Of a stretch of 64,000 nucleotides of DNA, positions 10,919-22,369 are shown in pieces; the first letter of the stretch is position 1, and every line of letters begins with the position of its first letter. Position numbers and translations under genes: made by a program. Below the pieces are notes generated by a model. The model was not told where the DNA came from and ran no database searches. It worked only from the letters and a program-made list of their open reading frames with translations. Source of the DNA: Cornus controversa (lineage: Eukaryota; Streptophyta; Magnoliopsida; Cornales; Cornaceae); contig CM048849.1 of NCBI GenBank assembly GCA_026545225.1, positions 50,456,336 through 50,520,335 on the forward strand, given 5' to 3'.

Positions 10919-11945
10919 AAGAGTGTGTTCAGAAGTCATATGAAATTGCAGTGCTGTATTGTGCTCTAAGTGGCATGAATTCTCTTTTTTCTCTCGTTTT
11001 GAACACGTGTTCCTTTTCCGAAGTACTTCACTAGATAACATTATTTCCTTCTTGTTCTGATCTCTTAACATGATCTGTCGAGGATTAATTGAAGATTTTC
11101 TTATAATTGATGTTACTACATGCTTTCCGACTTTAAAGCCCTTTTTTGTATGCAGAAAATTTATGAATCTGTCACCTAGACTCTTGAATTTCAATCATAT
11201 TGTCGTAGTTATGCATTTTAGCAATTCAGTCACTCATTGATTTTACCTCGATTGAAAGTAAGGTAGCACATACCCTGTTTTCTTGTTCATAATATAGGTT
11301 TAATTTTGAATGATCATGAATTTAAGCAATGGTGTTTGATCATATACACAGTTGTGAAGATCTTTCAAACTGTGTGCAAGCTTAAGATAAATTTGATATA
11401 AATTTTTGAGTTCATACCTTAACAATTCAAGCTTTTGGCACAGTGAGTAGTCTAACATCATATATGAGGCTTGATCTAAAAGGTCTATTTCTCTACTATA
11501 CAAGTCTGCACAATGTTATTTGTTATATATCTCTCCATGTTTAAGGCAAAAATCATACGAGAGGGATAGGATGAGAGATTGATATATACATTATTTGCTC
11601 TTTCATAAACAACTTAAGATTTGGGGTGACTCCAAGTCTAGCATCCTTTTTTTGTCCTTTGTTGCTCTATTTTATTGTGAATATGATTTATTTAATTTGT
11701 TTCTTTACCCATGTTGCAACTTTGAAATAGAAAAGGAGAACATGACTGCAATTGAGAGAGAGAGAGAGAGAATATGAAATCATCACATTGAAATACAAAC
11801 GCCATGGAACAAGAATAACAATGGCTATAAATGGATCAACCTAATAGCCAGTCGCAGAAAGAAAATCCTACATTTGGAGACAATTGAAGTGTCTCTCCTT
11901 ATTCATGCATTCATTTCCAGTACTTGTGAAGAATAGTTTCTCAAC

Positions 11946-12409
11946 TCAATTCACTGTCCCATCAATGCAAATCCATTGGCCATCAAAAAGAGCGTCGCAG
12001 TTGAGATTGGGGTTGATTGATTCAAAGAATTCAGTGGTCAAGTTGAAGCCCTGAACAATGCCAAAGCAAGTGTCTCCACTTTGCACACCAAACACAGAAT
12101 CACAAATCGGCGTCGATTCTGCCTTTTCTACCACTGCCCATTTCAATATCAAAAGCAGGATATGTTAGTCATGATATTTATATATAATCTTTTTCCAACA
12201 TATGTATAAAATCATAAATATTCACAAATAATTAAGTGTTGAACCATATATAACACTAGGCCTATGAGTGACAATGTGAAATTCAAAGACTTACTACCAA
12301 GGATTGACCTGCTCTCGGCCATGTTGATGATGAGAACAAAAGAAAGTATGAAAACCATGTTTAGAAACATGGTGATCATTTTGTTGTTGTCCGCCATAGC
12401 CATAGCCAT
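11946..12409 (-). CDS. small secreted LysM-domain protein, copy 1
   Basis: Two exons on the minus strand: 12409-12295 and 12133-11946, joined across a donor GTAAGT and an acceptor ending GGCAG, giving 100 aa. Exon 1 encodes a signal peptide: a charged start (MAMAMADNNK), a hydrophobic core (MFLNMVFILSFVLIIN) and AESRS. Exon 2 encodes one LysM fold with VQSGDTCF, then NLTTEFFESINPNLNC and GQWICIDGTVN, and four cysteines. LysM modules bind N-acetylglucosamine polymers such as chitin or peptidoglycan. Single-LysM secreted plant proteins of this size are known, but their ligands are poorly defined. The two near-identical genes imply recent duplication. The first ATG was chosen; two further in-frame ATGs follow within five codons. 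Confidence 0.83.
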
Positions 12410-12493
12410 GTGTGATATATCTTTTCTTTCTAGTTCAAAATTAAGTATAAACTCTGTTTCTCTTCTGGGATATTATAGCTTCACTCGTCACCT

Positions 12494-12503
12494 CCTTTTT
12501 ATA
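12494..12503 (-). promoter_or_regulatory. TATA box of LysM copy 1
   Basis: TATAAAAAGG on the minus strand, about 85 bases upstream of the ATG at 12409. The same word occurs at the same distance in copy 2. Confidence 0.6.
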
Positions 12504-13770
12504 GTAAAAGTATTACGAAAGAAGCCAACAAATAAGCCAGAAGCCATTGTTATCTGAGATATCATTCAGATTGATGCCGGCTTTTGTAACTTAATTAATC
12601 ATTTATAGATTTAGCCAAAATTAAGTTCTGTCATGCATAGCATTGCTCAGGATAATCATATATGTTAGTCATTGGGCTTCAACAAGGCAAATCAGCAATA
12701 AAATATCCAGTAAAAGTGAATAATTAATGAGAGAGAAATAATTTACAAGGGGCGTGACCCCCACAGCTAGCTCCAAACCAGAAATTGCTTTGCAAAGCTA
12801 GAGGTAATGGGTAGCAATATTCCACAGTTAATATGTTGGTTTACAATAACAAAAGATAACATGCAAGATGTCTAATACTAGTATATTTTAGTAATGTAAT
12901 ACCCCGGAAATTTGGACGGCAATTATTTTAAAGAAATTTGAATTTCTTTATATTATTATTATTTTATTTTTATTATTATTAATTCATGTGAAATGCATTG
13001 TCTCTATATTTTATCGTTTTATGTGAGTTGATTTTCCTTTATATGCATTTTATCATTTCATGTAAACTTTTCTGTTTATTTATTTATTTTATCAATTTAT
13101 GTGAATTGTTATTTATTATGTATTATTTTATTTAAATCTTTTAAATACTTTGGTTTGGGCTAGGGAGGAATTTGGGTTGGAGTGGTTGGGCTAAGGATAT
13201 GTTTAAATTGTTGGGCCAGGGTTATAATTATAATATCATTGTTATTATTGTTATTATTATTGTTATTTTATTTTATTTAGTTTTAGAAAAATCAAAAAAA
13301 TAGAATAATAATTAAGACAAAAAGGAAAAAGAAGAAATTAGGGTTTTTGCCGTTGCTTTACGCACCAAACTCAGAGAGTAAATGAAAGAGAGGAGGGAGT
13401 GACGATCGGGTGAACAAGTTGATTCGTCAAAGAGGCAAGTTTGATTCTTCTCTTCCCCTTTGATCCTGTATGTATAGTCTAAATTTTTACAATTGTTTAA
13501 TTGTGTTATGCGAGTATAGAACTGGGTATGTAAGCTGATGGTTTCCTGTTGAAATTCTATGTAATTCTATATAGTTGAATGCTTGGTACATGCGCATATA
13601 CATGGTTGCACTGTTGGAGATTTATATATATGTATAGCTGAATATATATAACTTATATGTGTAGTTGAATACTTGGTGGGTGATTTTGTTTAGTTTGTAG
13701 AGAAGCCTATATTGGGAGATTATAGGTGTAAATATATATAGATATGCATATATGTATAGGTTTACAAGAG

Positions 13771-13802
<32 letters not shown>

Positions 13803-14089
13803 AGTTTACATGAATGATAATTTTCGTATGAACAATTTATGTTGGATTGTTTGAATTTGATCCGAATAAAACATGCTCCTATTCTCTGTGAATAATCCTT
13901 TAGAGTTAGGATGTAAATTGTGGAGGAATGTGGTTGAATTTAAAAGGATTGAACGAAGAACCCTAGAACTTAAGATTTGGGGCTTTTTGATTTAGACCAT
14001 AAATGAAGGAAATTCTTGTACCAAATGATAGCTTAGATCAAGGAGAGTAATTTGGTATATTTAAACATGGTTTTTAGTGGCCGGAGATG

Positions 14090-14275
14090 ACTCAAAAGTG
14101 GCTGGGAAAAGGGCCATTCGAGGCTGGAAAAAACGCAGCCCAGCAAGGGCGCGTTTGGGGAAGATGGTTCAGCGGCAGCACGTCCCCCACACGCGCCGCC
14201 GGCGAGTGGGGGCGCGTCTTGCCGGAAAAGGATTTTCGGGCCCCACTCGCGGGGGCCCACCTCTGGGTCTAATAT
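14090..14275. other. GC-rich island inside L3 copy A
   Basis: A sharp GC-rich patch in otherwise AT-rich DNA, rich in GGGCGCG and CCCCAC words and ending with CCCCACTCGCGGGGGCCC, which is self-complementary in part. The equivalent patch occurs in the solo LTR at about 33720-33960. Confidence 0.6.
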
Positions 14276-15382
14276 GGCCCCATTCCGAATTTTTTTGATA
14301 TTTATTTTGTATTTTTGAAATTTTTGGGAAAACTTGAAAATCTGGAAAAATCATTTTTTTAAAAAACTTTTATAATTCTAAAAATTCCCAAAATTTTATG
14401 TCAACTTCCTGGGAGCTTAAGGGGCTTGGGGTTTAAATTTCATATCAAAATTATTTACCATTGTCTTTAAATTAATTTTTAAAGTGTCTAAAAAACTGGA
14501 TTTTTCAGCCTCTTTAATTTTAGAAAATAGTTAGAAATTTACAAAAATTCCGAAAATTTTACTGTACCTCTCTGGTGGCTAAATACACTTGGGTTTAAAT
14601 TTTCAACTCAAAATAATTTTTCATTATTATTCAATTGATTTTTAAAGGGTTCAAAAGTTGGGTTTTTTCACTTTCTGTAATTTTAGAAAATACTTTTATA
14701 ATTTCAAAAATTCTCAAATTTTTACTGTAATTCTCTGGAGGATAAATACACTTGGGTTTAAATTTTCAACTCAAAATAATCTTTTCTTGTTGTTCAATTT
14801 ATTTTTAAAGTGTCTAAAAGTTGGATTTTCACCTTCTTTTATTTTTAGAAAATATTTTAAAATTTCAGAAAATTCTAGAAAAATTTAGTTAACTTTATAG
14901 AATTAAAATGCACCTGAGTTTTAAATTTCATGTGAAGATGTGTCTCCCTTGTGATTGTGTTGGTTGTGAAAGTATGCCTCGAATTATGTTTATTTTCTTT
15001 TTGCTAGAAAAATATTTTTTAAAATTCTCAAAAATTCTAGAAAATTCCAGCATGATTTAATAGGGTTATTAGCAGTAGAATATGCCCAGAAACCTAGATA
15101 AAATTTAGGTTTAGACTCCCTCATATATTTGAGTGCATTGAAGGTTGAGTTGGGAAATTGCTTCTTTAATGGATGTTTGAGTTATTTGATTTACTTGAAT
15201 GTAATTTTCTTTAAGAATATAAATGCCCATCAAATACTTGATTATAGTTTACTTGTGAACGATTTGTCTTATGATGATAATTTTATGTTGGATGATTTGA
15301 AATAACGGTTTGTGCAAATTTAAATCATAATGCACCTTGTTATTTTATATTGCATATTGGAATGTATCTATGCATTTTATTT

Positions 15383-15600
15383 TGGCATGTAAGGATTGCC
15401 CGGCGTGTCAGGATCGCCCATACCTAATAAGGTATCTATGCATTTTATTTGGCATGTCAGGATTACCCGGCGTGTCAGGATCGCCCATACCTAATAAGGT
15501 ATCTATACATTTTATTTGGCGTGTCAGGATCGCCCATACCTAATAAGGTATCTATACATTTTATTTGGCGTGTTAGGATCGCCCATATCTAATAAGGTAT
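15383..15600 (+). repeat. 68-base tandem repeat in L3 copy A
   Basis: About four units containing GGCATGTAAGGATTGCC, GGCGTGTCAGGATCGCC and CATACCTAATAAGGTATCT. The same unit recurs three times at about 34903-35080, about four times inverted at 35808-36062, and about twice at 54720-54814. Confidence 0.85.
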
Positions 15601-17486
15601 CGATACATGTATGCATATGTTTTCTTTATTTTGAACTTAAAGAATGTGTTCATTGTTGGATGATAAGGGTTTGTTGGAACAATGTATAAGATGATTTTAC
15701 TTCTGAAAACATGAACTAAATAGGAAATGACTAGTATGTATATATCTATACCTATTAAGGTATCAAAAGATTAAATGATGGCATGTTAGGATTGCTTAAA
15801 CTTGATATTATTTCATGTTATGTTATTTCTGTTGAACTTAAGAAATGTGATCACTTTTGCATAATAAGGATTTGGGTGGAATATTATAATTAATAACTGT
15901 TGTTTTGAAAACATGAAATTGGAATAAGAATAGCTTGTATGTTAATCTATTGTTTTTTTTTGTGTCCCTTATACTGAGGGTATGTATATTGGTTCTCTGA
16001 TTGGGATGTAATAGATAGGACTTGCTCGTGGGTTTAACCCACTTTGTTGATATTTCAGGTTTCAGACAGGTTCCACTGCGAGGATAGAGTTTTAGGGTTT
16101 GGTTGTAGCAGACGTCTCATCTCATCAGTTACTTGGTAGGAACTTGTCTTCTTCAAGAGTCATACTATGACCTTTTGAGACTTTGATTGTTGGGATTAAT
16201 TCTAAAATTAAAAACTTTGGTTCATTCTGGTTAAGGGGTCTTTGGGTTACAGGACTTCCAAATTGTATTACCGGACATATACTTGTTTAGTTAACAGTTA
16301 TTTTAATTCAGATGAACTTTCTTTTCTGCTTTTAGAAAATTGTTCATTATATCTTTTGTATTCTATGCTTGTTGCTACCAGTTGCATGTATCTTCCAGAT
16401 TTTGTGTATGAGATTGGCCACCTCATGCGCGAAATGGGTGTGTGTGAATGGTTCAGAAAAACCAACTATTTGTAAGAAAGAGGTAGGTAGGAGTGTGTTC
16501 AGAAGTCATATGAAATTGCGGTGCTGTATAGTGCTCTAACTGGCCCGAATTCTCTTTGCTCATTTTGACCATGTGTTCCTTTTCCGAAGTACTTCATTAG
16601 ATAACATGATTTCCTTCTTGTTCGGATCTCTTAACATGATCTACTGGGGATTAATTGAAGATTTCCCTATAATTGAAGTTATTCCACGGATTTTAACTTT
16701 AAAGCTAGCTCTTTTTAGTCTGCAGAGAATTTATGAATCTGTCACCTAGACTCTTGAATTTCATGATTTCAATCGTAGTTATGCATTTTAGCAATTCAGT
16801 CATGCATTGTTTACATTGATTGAAAGTAAGGTAGCGCATACCCTGTTTCCTTGATCATATTATTGGTTAAATTTTGAATGATCATGAATACAAACAATGG
16901 TACTAAATCATATATCTAGTTGTCTTTCAGTGTGTGCTTGTGAGAGCTTCATACAAATTTGATATAAATTTCTGAGCTCATACGTTAACAATTCTAGCTT
17001 TTGGGACTGTGAGTAGTCTAACATGATATATGAGGCTTGATTCTAAATGGACTGTTTGTTACTGTACAAGTCTGCACAATATTGTATTTGTTATATATCT
17101 CCCCATGTTAAGCAGGACCATACAGTAGGGATGGGATAAGAGATTGATATATAACTTTGGGACTAGCATGCTTTTTTTGTCCTTTGTTGCTCTATTTTAT
17201 TGCGAATATGTTTTATTTAATTTGCTTCTTTTTGCATGCTGTAACTTTGACATATAAAAGGACAATATGACTGCAATTGAGCACTCGCGCGCGCACACAC
17301 AGGCTTTTAAGTATGAACTTATCATATTGAAATACAAATACCATGGAAGTAATTGAAGAACAATGGCTATCAATGGATCAACCTAATAGCCAGTCACAGA
17401 AAGAAAACCCTACAATGGAGACAATTGAAGTGTAACTTCTTATTCATGCATTCATTTCCAGCACTTGTGAAGAATGGTTTCTCAAC

Positions 17487-17956
17487 TCAATTCACTGTCC
17501 CATCAATGCAAATCCATTGGCCTACGAAAAGAGCCTCGCAGTTGAGATTGGGGTTGATGGAATCAAAGAATTCAGTAGTCAAGTTGAAGCCCTGAGCAAT
17601 GTCAAAGCAAGTGTCTCCACTTTGCACACCAAACACAGAATCACAAACTGGTGTTGATTCTGCCTTTTTTGACACAACTGCTCATTTTAAGATCAAAAGC
17701 AGAATATATTAGTCATGATATTTATCTCTAATCTTTTTTCCAACATATATATATATATATAATCATAAAGATTCACAAATAACAAAGTGTTGCATGATAA
17801 CACTAGGCCTATGTGTGACAATTTGACACTCAAAGACTTACCACCAAGGATTGACCTGCTCTCGGCCATGTTGATGATGAGAACAAAAGAAAGTATGAAA
17901 ACCATGTTTAGAAACATGGTGATCATTTTGTTGTTGTCCACCATAGCCATAGCCAT
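17487..17956 (-). CDS. small secreted LysM-domain protein, copy 2
   Basis: Two exons, 17956-17842 and 17677-17487, with donor GTAAGT and acceptor GAGCAG, giving 101 aa. The signal peptide matches copy 1. The mature part starts KKAESTPVCDSVFGV, then has the LysM segment QSGDTCFDIAQGFNLT, NPNLNCEALF and VGQWICIDGTVN, with the same four cysteines. A few substitutions separate it from copy 1 (D/G, A/V and V/D). No stop or frameshift is seen, so both copies look functional. The protein should be extracellular and is probably a glycan-binding protein, by family. Confidence 0.83.
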
Positions 17957-18040
17957 GTGTGATATATCTTTTCTTTCTAGTTCAAAATTAAGTATAAACT
18001 CTGTTTCTCTTCTGGGATATTATAGCTTCACTAGTCACCT

Positions 18041-18050
18041 CCTTTTTATA
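18041..18050 (-). promoter_or_regulatory. TATA box of LysM copy 2
   Basis: TATAAAAAGG on the minus strand, about 85 bases upstream of the ATG at 17956, conserved with copy 1. Confidence 0.6.
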
Positions 18051-18445
18051 GTAAAAGTATTACGAAAGAAGCCAACAAATAAGCCAGAAGCCATTGTTAT
18101 ATGAGATATCATTCAGATTGATGCCGGCCTTTGTAACTTAATTAATTATTTATTGATTTAGCCAAGACTAAGTTACTGTCATGCATAGCATAGCTCAGGA
18201 TAATCATATATGTTAGTCCTTGGGCTTCAACAAGGCACATCAGCAATAAAATATCCAGTAAAAGTGAATAATTAGAGAGAGAGGAAATAATTTATGAGGG
18301 GCGTGATCCCCAACAGCTAGCTCCAAACCAGAAATTGCTTTGCAAGGCTAGAGATAATGGTAGCAATATTCCGGTTAAAATGTTGGTTTACAATAACAGA
18401 TATCACATATATACAAGATGTCTAATACTACTATGTTTTAGTTTA

Positions 18446-19404
18446 TTAGGTCAAACTCCATGTAATGACATATATTGCATCTTGTAAATCCACAATCATA
18501 ATTCCAGTTATAGGGCTGCAAATGTGTCATCATAATTCTAGTTATAGGGCTTTAAATGTGACTGAGCTTGTTAGACTCGTGAATCGTGAAAACTGCTGAT
18601 GAATGGACTTGTTGAGACTCATGAACATGACTCATTTACTAGTACTCGTGTGAACTTGTAGCTGATTTCTTGTTCTGTTATCAATTTTAATCTTAAGCTT
18701 GAATTTTTGAGCTTGAGATCTTGAGCTCTAGATTCGCTAAACAAGCCAAGCAATCACACAGCTCAAGCTTGGTAAACTGCTGTTTTATTCAAGTGGGTTG
18801 AGGTTGAAAAATCAAATGGTCGGTTTTGTTTGGCTTGACTTGATTGTATCCCTAATTTTAGTCTTCTTTCTGTAATATCAGCTTGATAAATTACAGACTT
18901 TTTAGTACATATGAGCAAAAAAATCAGAGGAAGAGAAATAAACCAGTTGGAAGAGGGATCAAAATTTTTACCATAAAAGGGGTTTTGAATTGTAGTATGA
19001 TTTTTAAATACAAGCGTTTATGCAGGAGTTAAAATTAGAACCAAAGATTTTGAAAAATACAATAGGGACGTGTGCTATATTTGTGCTTGACTGGGGGGGT
19101 TGCAAGTTGAAATTGTTAATTTTTTGTGATTATAATTGTATATATCATTCAAAAGCTACCTTGCTTAACCTTTAAAACTGACAAAGTTGATTAATTAGTT
19201 GCTAACACAAGGCACTGAAATAAGGAAGTTGCTAACACAAGGCATATGTGTATGAATGGTTCTTTTATAAGTAACCATTTGATCCTGGAAACAGCATATT
19301 CCTTTTCGTCTTATATATTTGCAGTTTAGTTTAAACTTTTGGAACATGATATGGGAGTTTTTGCAATCCCCTTCAAAACCCATCATAATGATTAGTGTAT
19401 ACCA
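18446..19404. other. intergenic sequence
   Basis: AT-rich. It holds a short two-copy tandem of CATAATTCCAGTTATAGGG-type sequence (18494-18555) and a stretch rich in GAGCTTGA/TCAAGCTT words (18560-18790) that may be an old transposon relic. No gene seen. Confidence 0.5.
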
Positions 19405-19905
19405 CCAAACATAATTTGCTTCTTGTTCTGATCTCTTGACACCTGCCCCGTGTCTCTACGCTTGAGGATTGAAGATTTCACTATCATTGCAAGTTATTCT
19501 ACGCATTCGAACTTTAAATCTCTTACTTACAGGCAGACTTATTGTTTTACCTTGATTAATTGCAGTGCTGTACATACCTGTTTTCTTGTATATACCTGAA
19601 TGATCATTAATGCAAGCAATAGTGCTAAATCATATATATAGTTGTCTTTCATAGTGTGTTCTTGTTAGAGCTTAATATAAATTTGATATAAATTTCTGAG
19701 CTCATTCCTTGAAAATTCCAGCTTTTGGGACAGTGAGTAGTCTAACATGATATATGAGGCTCGATTGTCTGCTGTACAAGTTTGCATAATACTATATTTG
19801 TTATACATCTCTCCTTGTTTAGGATAGGATCATACTCGGAAGGATAGGTTGACAGATTGATATAAACATTATTTGCTCTTTCATAAACAACTTAAGCTTT
19901 GAAAC
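19405..19905. repeat. third, partial copy of the LysM-unit flank
   Basis: Matches about 11045-11615 of copy 1, which is the 3' flank of the LysM gene, with more divergence than copies 1 and 2 show to each other. It stops abruptly at 19905, where an inverted copia relic begins. No LysM exon remains. Confidence 0.7.
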
Positions 19906-20647
19906 AGATCTTGTTACCATGTGCCCTTCGTTTCTTATCCACAATCGAAGTCTGAGTGCCATTGGCACTCTCCACTAGACAATATAAACTTTCACTCTGT
20001 TCTCCTATCATTAATACTATGTAGTCATGAGCCCCTGCAATGAAGCACTTGCAGTCCATGGAGTCCAATCGGCTCAAAAAAATTAGATTACACTGCAACT
20101 TAAGTGAATATAAAAATCACCCATCTTGAGTAAGAGTGTTACCTTTGTAAATTGTGAGAACATCCCTAATACAGAGTTGAATAGTGCTAACACACCTTTA
20201 CTCTATATCCTGTCAATCATCAACTGACATTTTTTTGAATTTTTCATCCTTTCCTTTCAACGCCCACGCTAAGCCTCATTGAACCAGGATGTCATTCACC
20301 CTCATTTGCCATAGGATGAAGTTACCCTTACCATCAAATCTCTTCACCTTGTATTGTGTAGCAATATTACGGTCCATAATTGTCACAAGTGCCCAAGACG
20401 AACAACACTAATGTTATAAAGAAAAATCTTGATAAGACTTTTATCAAACACTTTGTGTATACCTTGAAACTCTGATATCAATTTGTTGAGAGACAAACCT
20501 CAAATCACGAACCACCAAATATTATGATGTGATGATAAGTAAACAATTACGAAGAAATTTGTAAAAATACACCAAGAATTATACGTGGTTCGGCTAAACA
20601 AGCCTACGTCCATAGAGAGCCCGATTTCACTATATAGATTGTAACAA

Positions 20648-20898
20648 TGCAGTAACCCTTGTGAACGGGTGTGATGTGATCGGGTGCAAAAAGAGACACT
20701 AGGCTGAGCTATCACACTGACAGGGTACAGGGTGTTAAATCTCACATCGCTTGGGTGTGGAGAAGGGAATGTGCTTATATGTAGTGTGTTCTCTTCAAAT
20801 GGTATAAGATCTTTTGGGATAAAACTCAAGAGCAAAATCGTGTGGGCTCAGGCCCAAAGCGAACAATATTATACCATGTGTTGGAGCAGGATATTATA
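20648..20898 (+). repeat. TRIM left LTR
   Basis: 251 bases, diverged from 20991-21241 at numerous positions, so this insertion is old relative to the copia at 3788-8669. It contains CACATCGCTTGGGTGTGGAG, a word I associate with plant TRIM-like LTRs. Confidence 0.85.
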
Positions 20899-20990
20899 GT
20901 TGGTATCAGAGCCTGAACCTAGCTAAAAGTGTGCCGACGAGGAAATCGGGTCTCGTAGGGGGGTGGATTGTAGTCACCCGCGGGGTGGAT

Positions 20991-21241
20991 TGTAGCAACC
21001 CTTGTGGACGGGTGTGATGTGGGTGGGTGCAAAAAGAGACACTGAGCTGAGCTACCACATTGACAGGATACAGGGTCCTCAATCCCACATCGCCTGAGTG
21101 TGGAGAAGAGGATGTGTTTATATGTAGTGTGTTCTCTTCAAATGGTATGAGGCCTTTTGGAGTAAAACCCAATAGTAAAACTATGCGGGCTTAGGCCTAA
21201 AGCGGACAATATCATACCATGTGTTGGAACGGGGTATTACA
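20991..21241 (+). repeat. TRIM right LTR
   Basis: Second 251-base LTR, ending GGGGTATTACA before the target duplication AATAA. Confidence 0.85.
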
Positions 21242-21648
21242 AATAATACAAATTGAAGAATTGTATCAAGAGTACTCTCAACCCTTAACCCTTATACACC
21301 CAATCTCTCTCAAAAGAAAATCACAAATTATAAACAAGAATTATCTCTCGAAGTGTCCTCTTAATAACAATGAGATTATTACCTCCATGCAAGAGTTGCC
21401 CTCTTTAAGAATGAGAGTATTGTCTCTTTTTCTTCTCACTTATTTCAACCTATAACATAGGTAACTATTTATAGAGCTCAAAATCCAATTCCTTGGTGGA
21501 CAATGAGTATAATTCCTTAGAGCCCAAGACTTACTTAACAAATACTTTCCTTCCTTGAGACCAAAACTTGCCTACTAAGAAATTACCTCATAAGACACAA
21601 CTCTATAATGGAAACCTAATCGCAATAGGAATTTGAACCAACCTAACA

Positions 21649-22146
21649 GTAAGTTCTAAACTCTTATGAATTATTTTCTCATTTTTCACTTAAATCTAAT
21701 ATAAAAAAATTGTTTGATTTTAGGTTTAGATTCTTGATGGTGGGCTTTTTGGTATTTGTCCCAACCTTTCATTCTCAATTTTTTTCAAACGATAAGTTAT
21801 TTTACATTTCAAACTTAGATATTATGCATTGAATCTACATATTATCAGGCTGTAGGTGGTATTTTTGTTAATATTTTATATCAATATTAAAATTTAAAAT
21901 GTATTTTTTTAAAATAAATATTTATTCATTAGTTTTAATTAATTTAAACTTTTTATTCTATCATGTTATAATTATTATTTAGTTTGTTATCAATGTAATT
22001 GATTAGAGTATACCAAAGCATAATGTAATTAAGAAATTAGTATATTTGGGTAGTCAAGATTAAGAAAATATATATTTATATGTATATAGTATATTAGGGT
22101 AGACTAGAATTAATTACTAATTGAGAAATTAGTAATTATTAATTAA
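21649..22146. other. AT-rich spacer between copia relic and MITE
   Basis: Very AT-rich, no open frame and no recognised element. About 580 bases spanning this spacer and most of the MITE are missing from the parallel copy at about 51115. Confidence 0.5.
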
Positions 22147-22361
22147 GGAATGTGATTTTTTTCTCTTTTATCTCGGAATGTGATGTTCACACTCCACAAA
22201 AAAAGAACTCACACTTCACTTAAATTTTTTTATAAAGAAATGACACAATTATCCCTCAAAAGTGGAGTGTAAGTGCTTTTAAGGGACAATTGTCTTATTT
22301 AACCAAAAAAACAACAAGTGGAGTGCTAGCGTATTTTTATGGAGTACCAATATCATTTTCC
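22147..22361. mobile_element. MITE, 215 bases
   Basis: Flanked on both sides by TTAATTAA (22139-22146, 22362-22369). The ends are imperfect inverted repeats: GGAATGTGAT on the left, GGAAAATGAT on the right read on the minus strand. A second GGAATGTGATGTTCACACTCC just inside the left end matches the right end over about 15 of 21 bases. Eight-base duplications fit a hAT-like MITE, although TTAATTAA is palindromic and could be part of the element. A truncated copy is at 51048-51115. Confidence 0.6.
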
Positions 22362-22369
22362 TTAATTAA

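Larger units (their letters stand above)
10919..12890. repeat. duplicated block, copy 1 (LysM gene unit)
   Basis: From GAGTGTGTTCAGAAGTC this block matches 16490-18445 along its whole length, including the LysM gene, its promoter and both flanks. A shorter, more diverged third piece lies at about 19405-19905. Copy 1 is followed directly by an L3 repeat at 12895. Confidence 0.85.
12895..16435 (+). mobile_element. L3-family LTR-type repeat, copy A (right end truncated)
   Basis: Begins TGTAATACCCCGGAAATTT, matching the left end of the 32794-35777 solo LTR, and follows that repeat to the conserved GGCCACCTCATGCGCGAAAT. The final GGGGTATTTCA is missing. Inside are, in order, AT-rich leader sequence, a GC-rich island (about 14090-14275), about four units of a 180-base AT-rich tandem repeat (14290-15060), a 68-base tandem repeat (15383-15600) and the motif GTGGGTTTAACCCAC. 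No long open frame. Assignment as an LTR rests on the solo copy with a five-base target duplication. Confidence 0.7.
16490..18445. repeat. duplicated block, copy 2 (LysM gene unit)
   Basis: Second copy of 10919-12890. Homology runs to CTAATACTACTATGTTTTAG and then continues into sequence absent from copy 1, where the L3 repeat starts instead. Confidence 0.85.
20648..21241 (+). mobile_element. TRIM (miniature LTR retrotransposon) nested in a copia LTR
   Basis: Two direct repeats of 251 bases (20648-20898 and 20991-21241), starting TGCAG/TGTAG and ending TATTATA/TATTACA, enclose only 92 bases. A PBS TGGTATCAGAGC (20901-20912) follows the first repeat, and a purine-rich GGGGTGGAT precedes the second. 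Flanking AACAA (20643-20647) and AATAA (21242-21246) are a target duplication with one change. Comparison with the uninterrupted copia LTR near 51600 confirms the insertion. There is no coding capacity, so it must rely on proteins of other elements. Confidence 0.88.
19905..21648 (-). mobile_element. decayed copia element: LTR, PBS and deleted gag (composite block X3)
   Basis: In minus orientation an LTR runs 21648 to 20484 (TGTTAGG at the start, CTCTCAACA at the end; about 566 bases once the nested TRIM is removed). A PBS-like TGATATCAGAG follows at 20470-20480. The gag start lies at 20377 and is broken by stops. After an internal deletion the relic jumps to sequence resembling the gag-pre-integrase region (GEQSESLYCLVESANGT). 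Two further relics with the same internal deletion are at 51116-52390 and 59003-59690. Confidence 0.75.

Noticed and set aside
12264-12557. Plus-strand frames antisense to the LysM genes (also 17787-18104)
   Set aside because: Shadows of the minus-strand LysM exon 1 and promoter; they are conserved only because the block is duplicated.
14033-14354. Overlapping frames around the GC island of L3 copy A
   Set aside because: Same composition effect as at 33.6-34.0 kb; the frames are not conserved between copies.
20500-21172. Minus-strand frames inside the TRIM
   Set aside because: They mirror each other because the two LTRs are direct repeats; no start context or homology.
20648-21241. Cassandra-type TRIM with 5S rRNA-like LTR
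   Set aside because: I see no 5S rRNA internal control sequence in either LTR.
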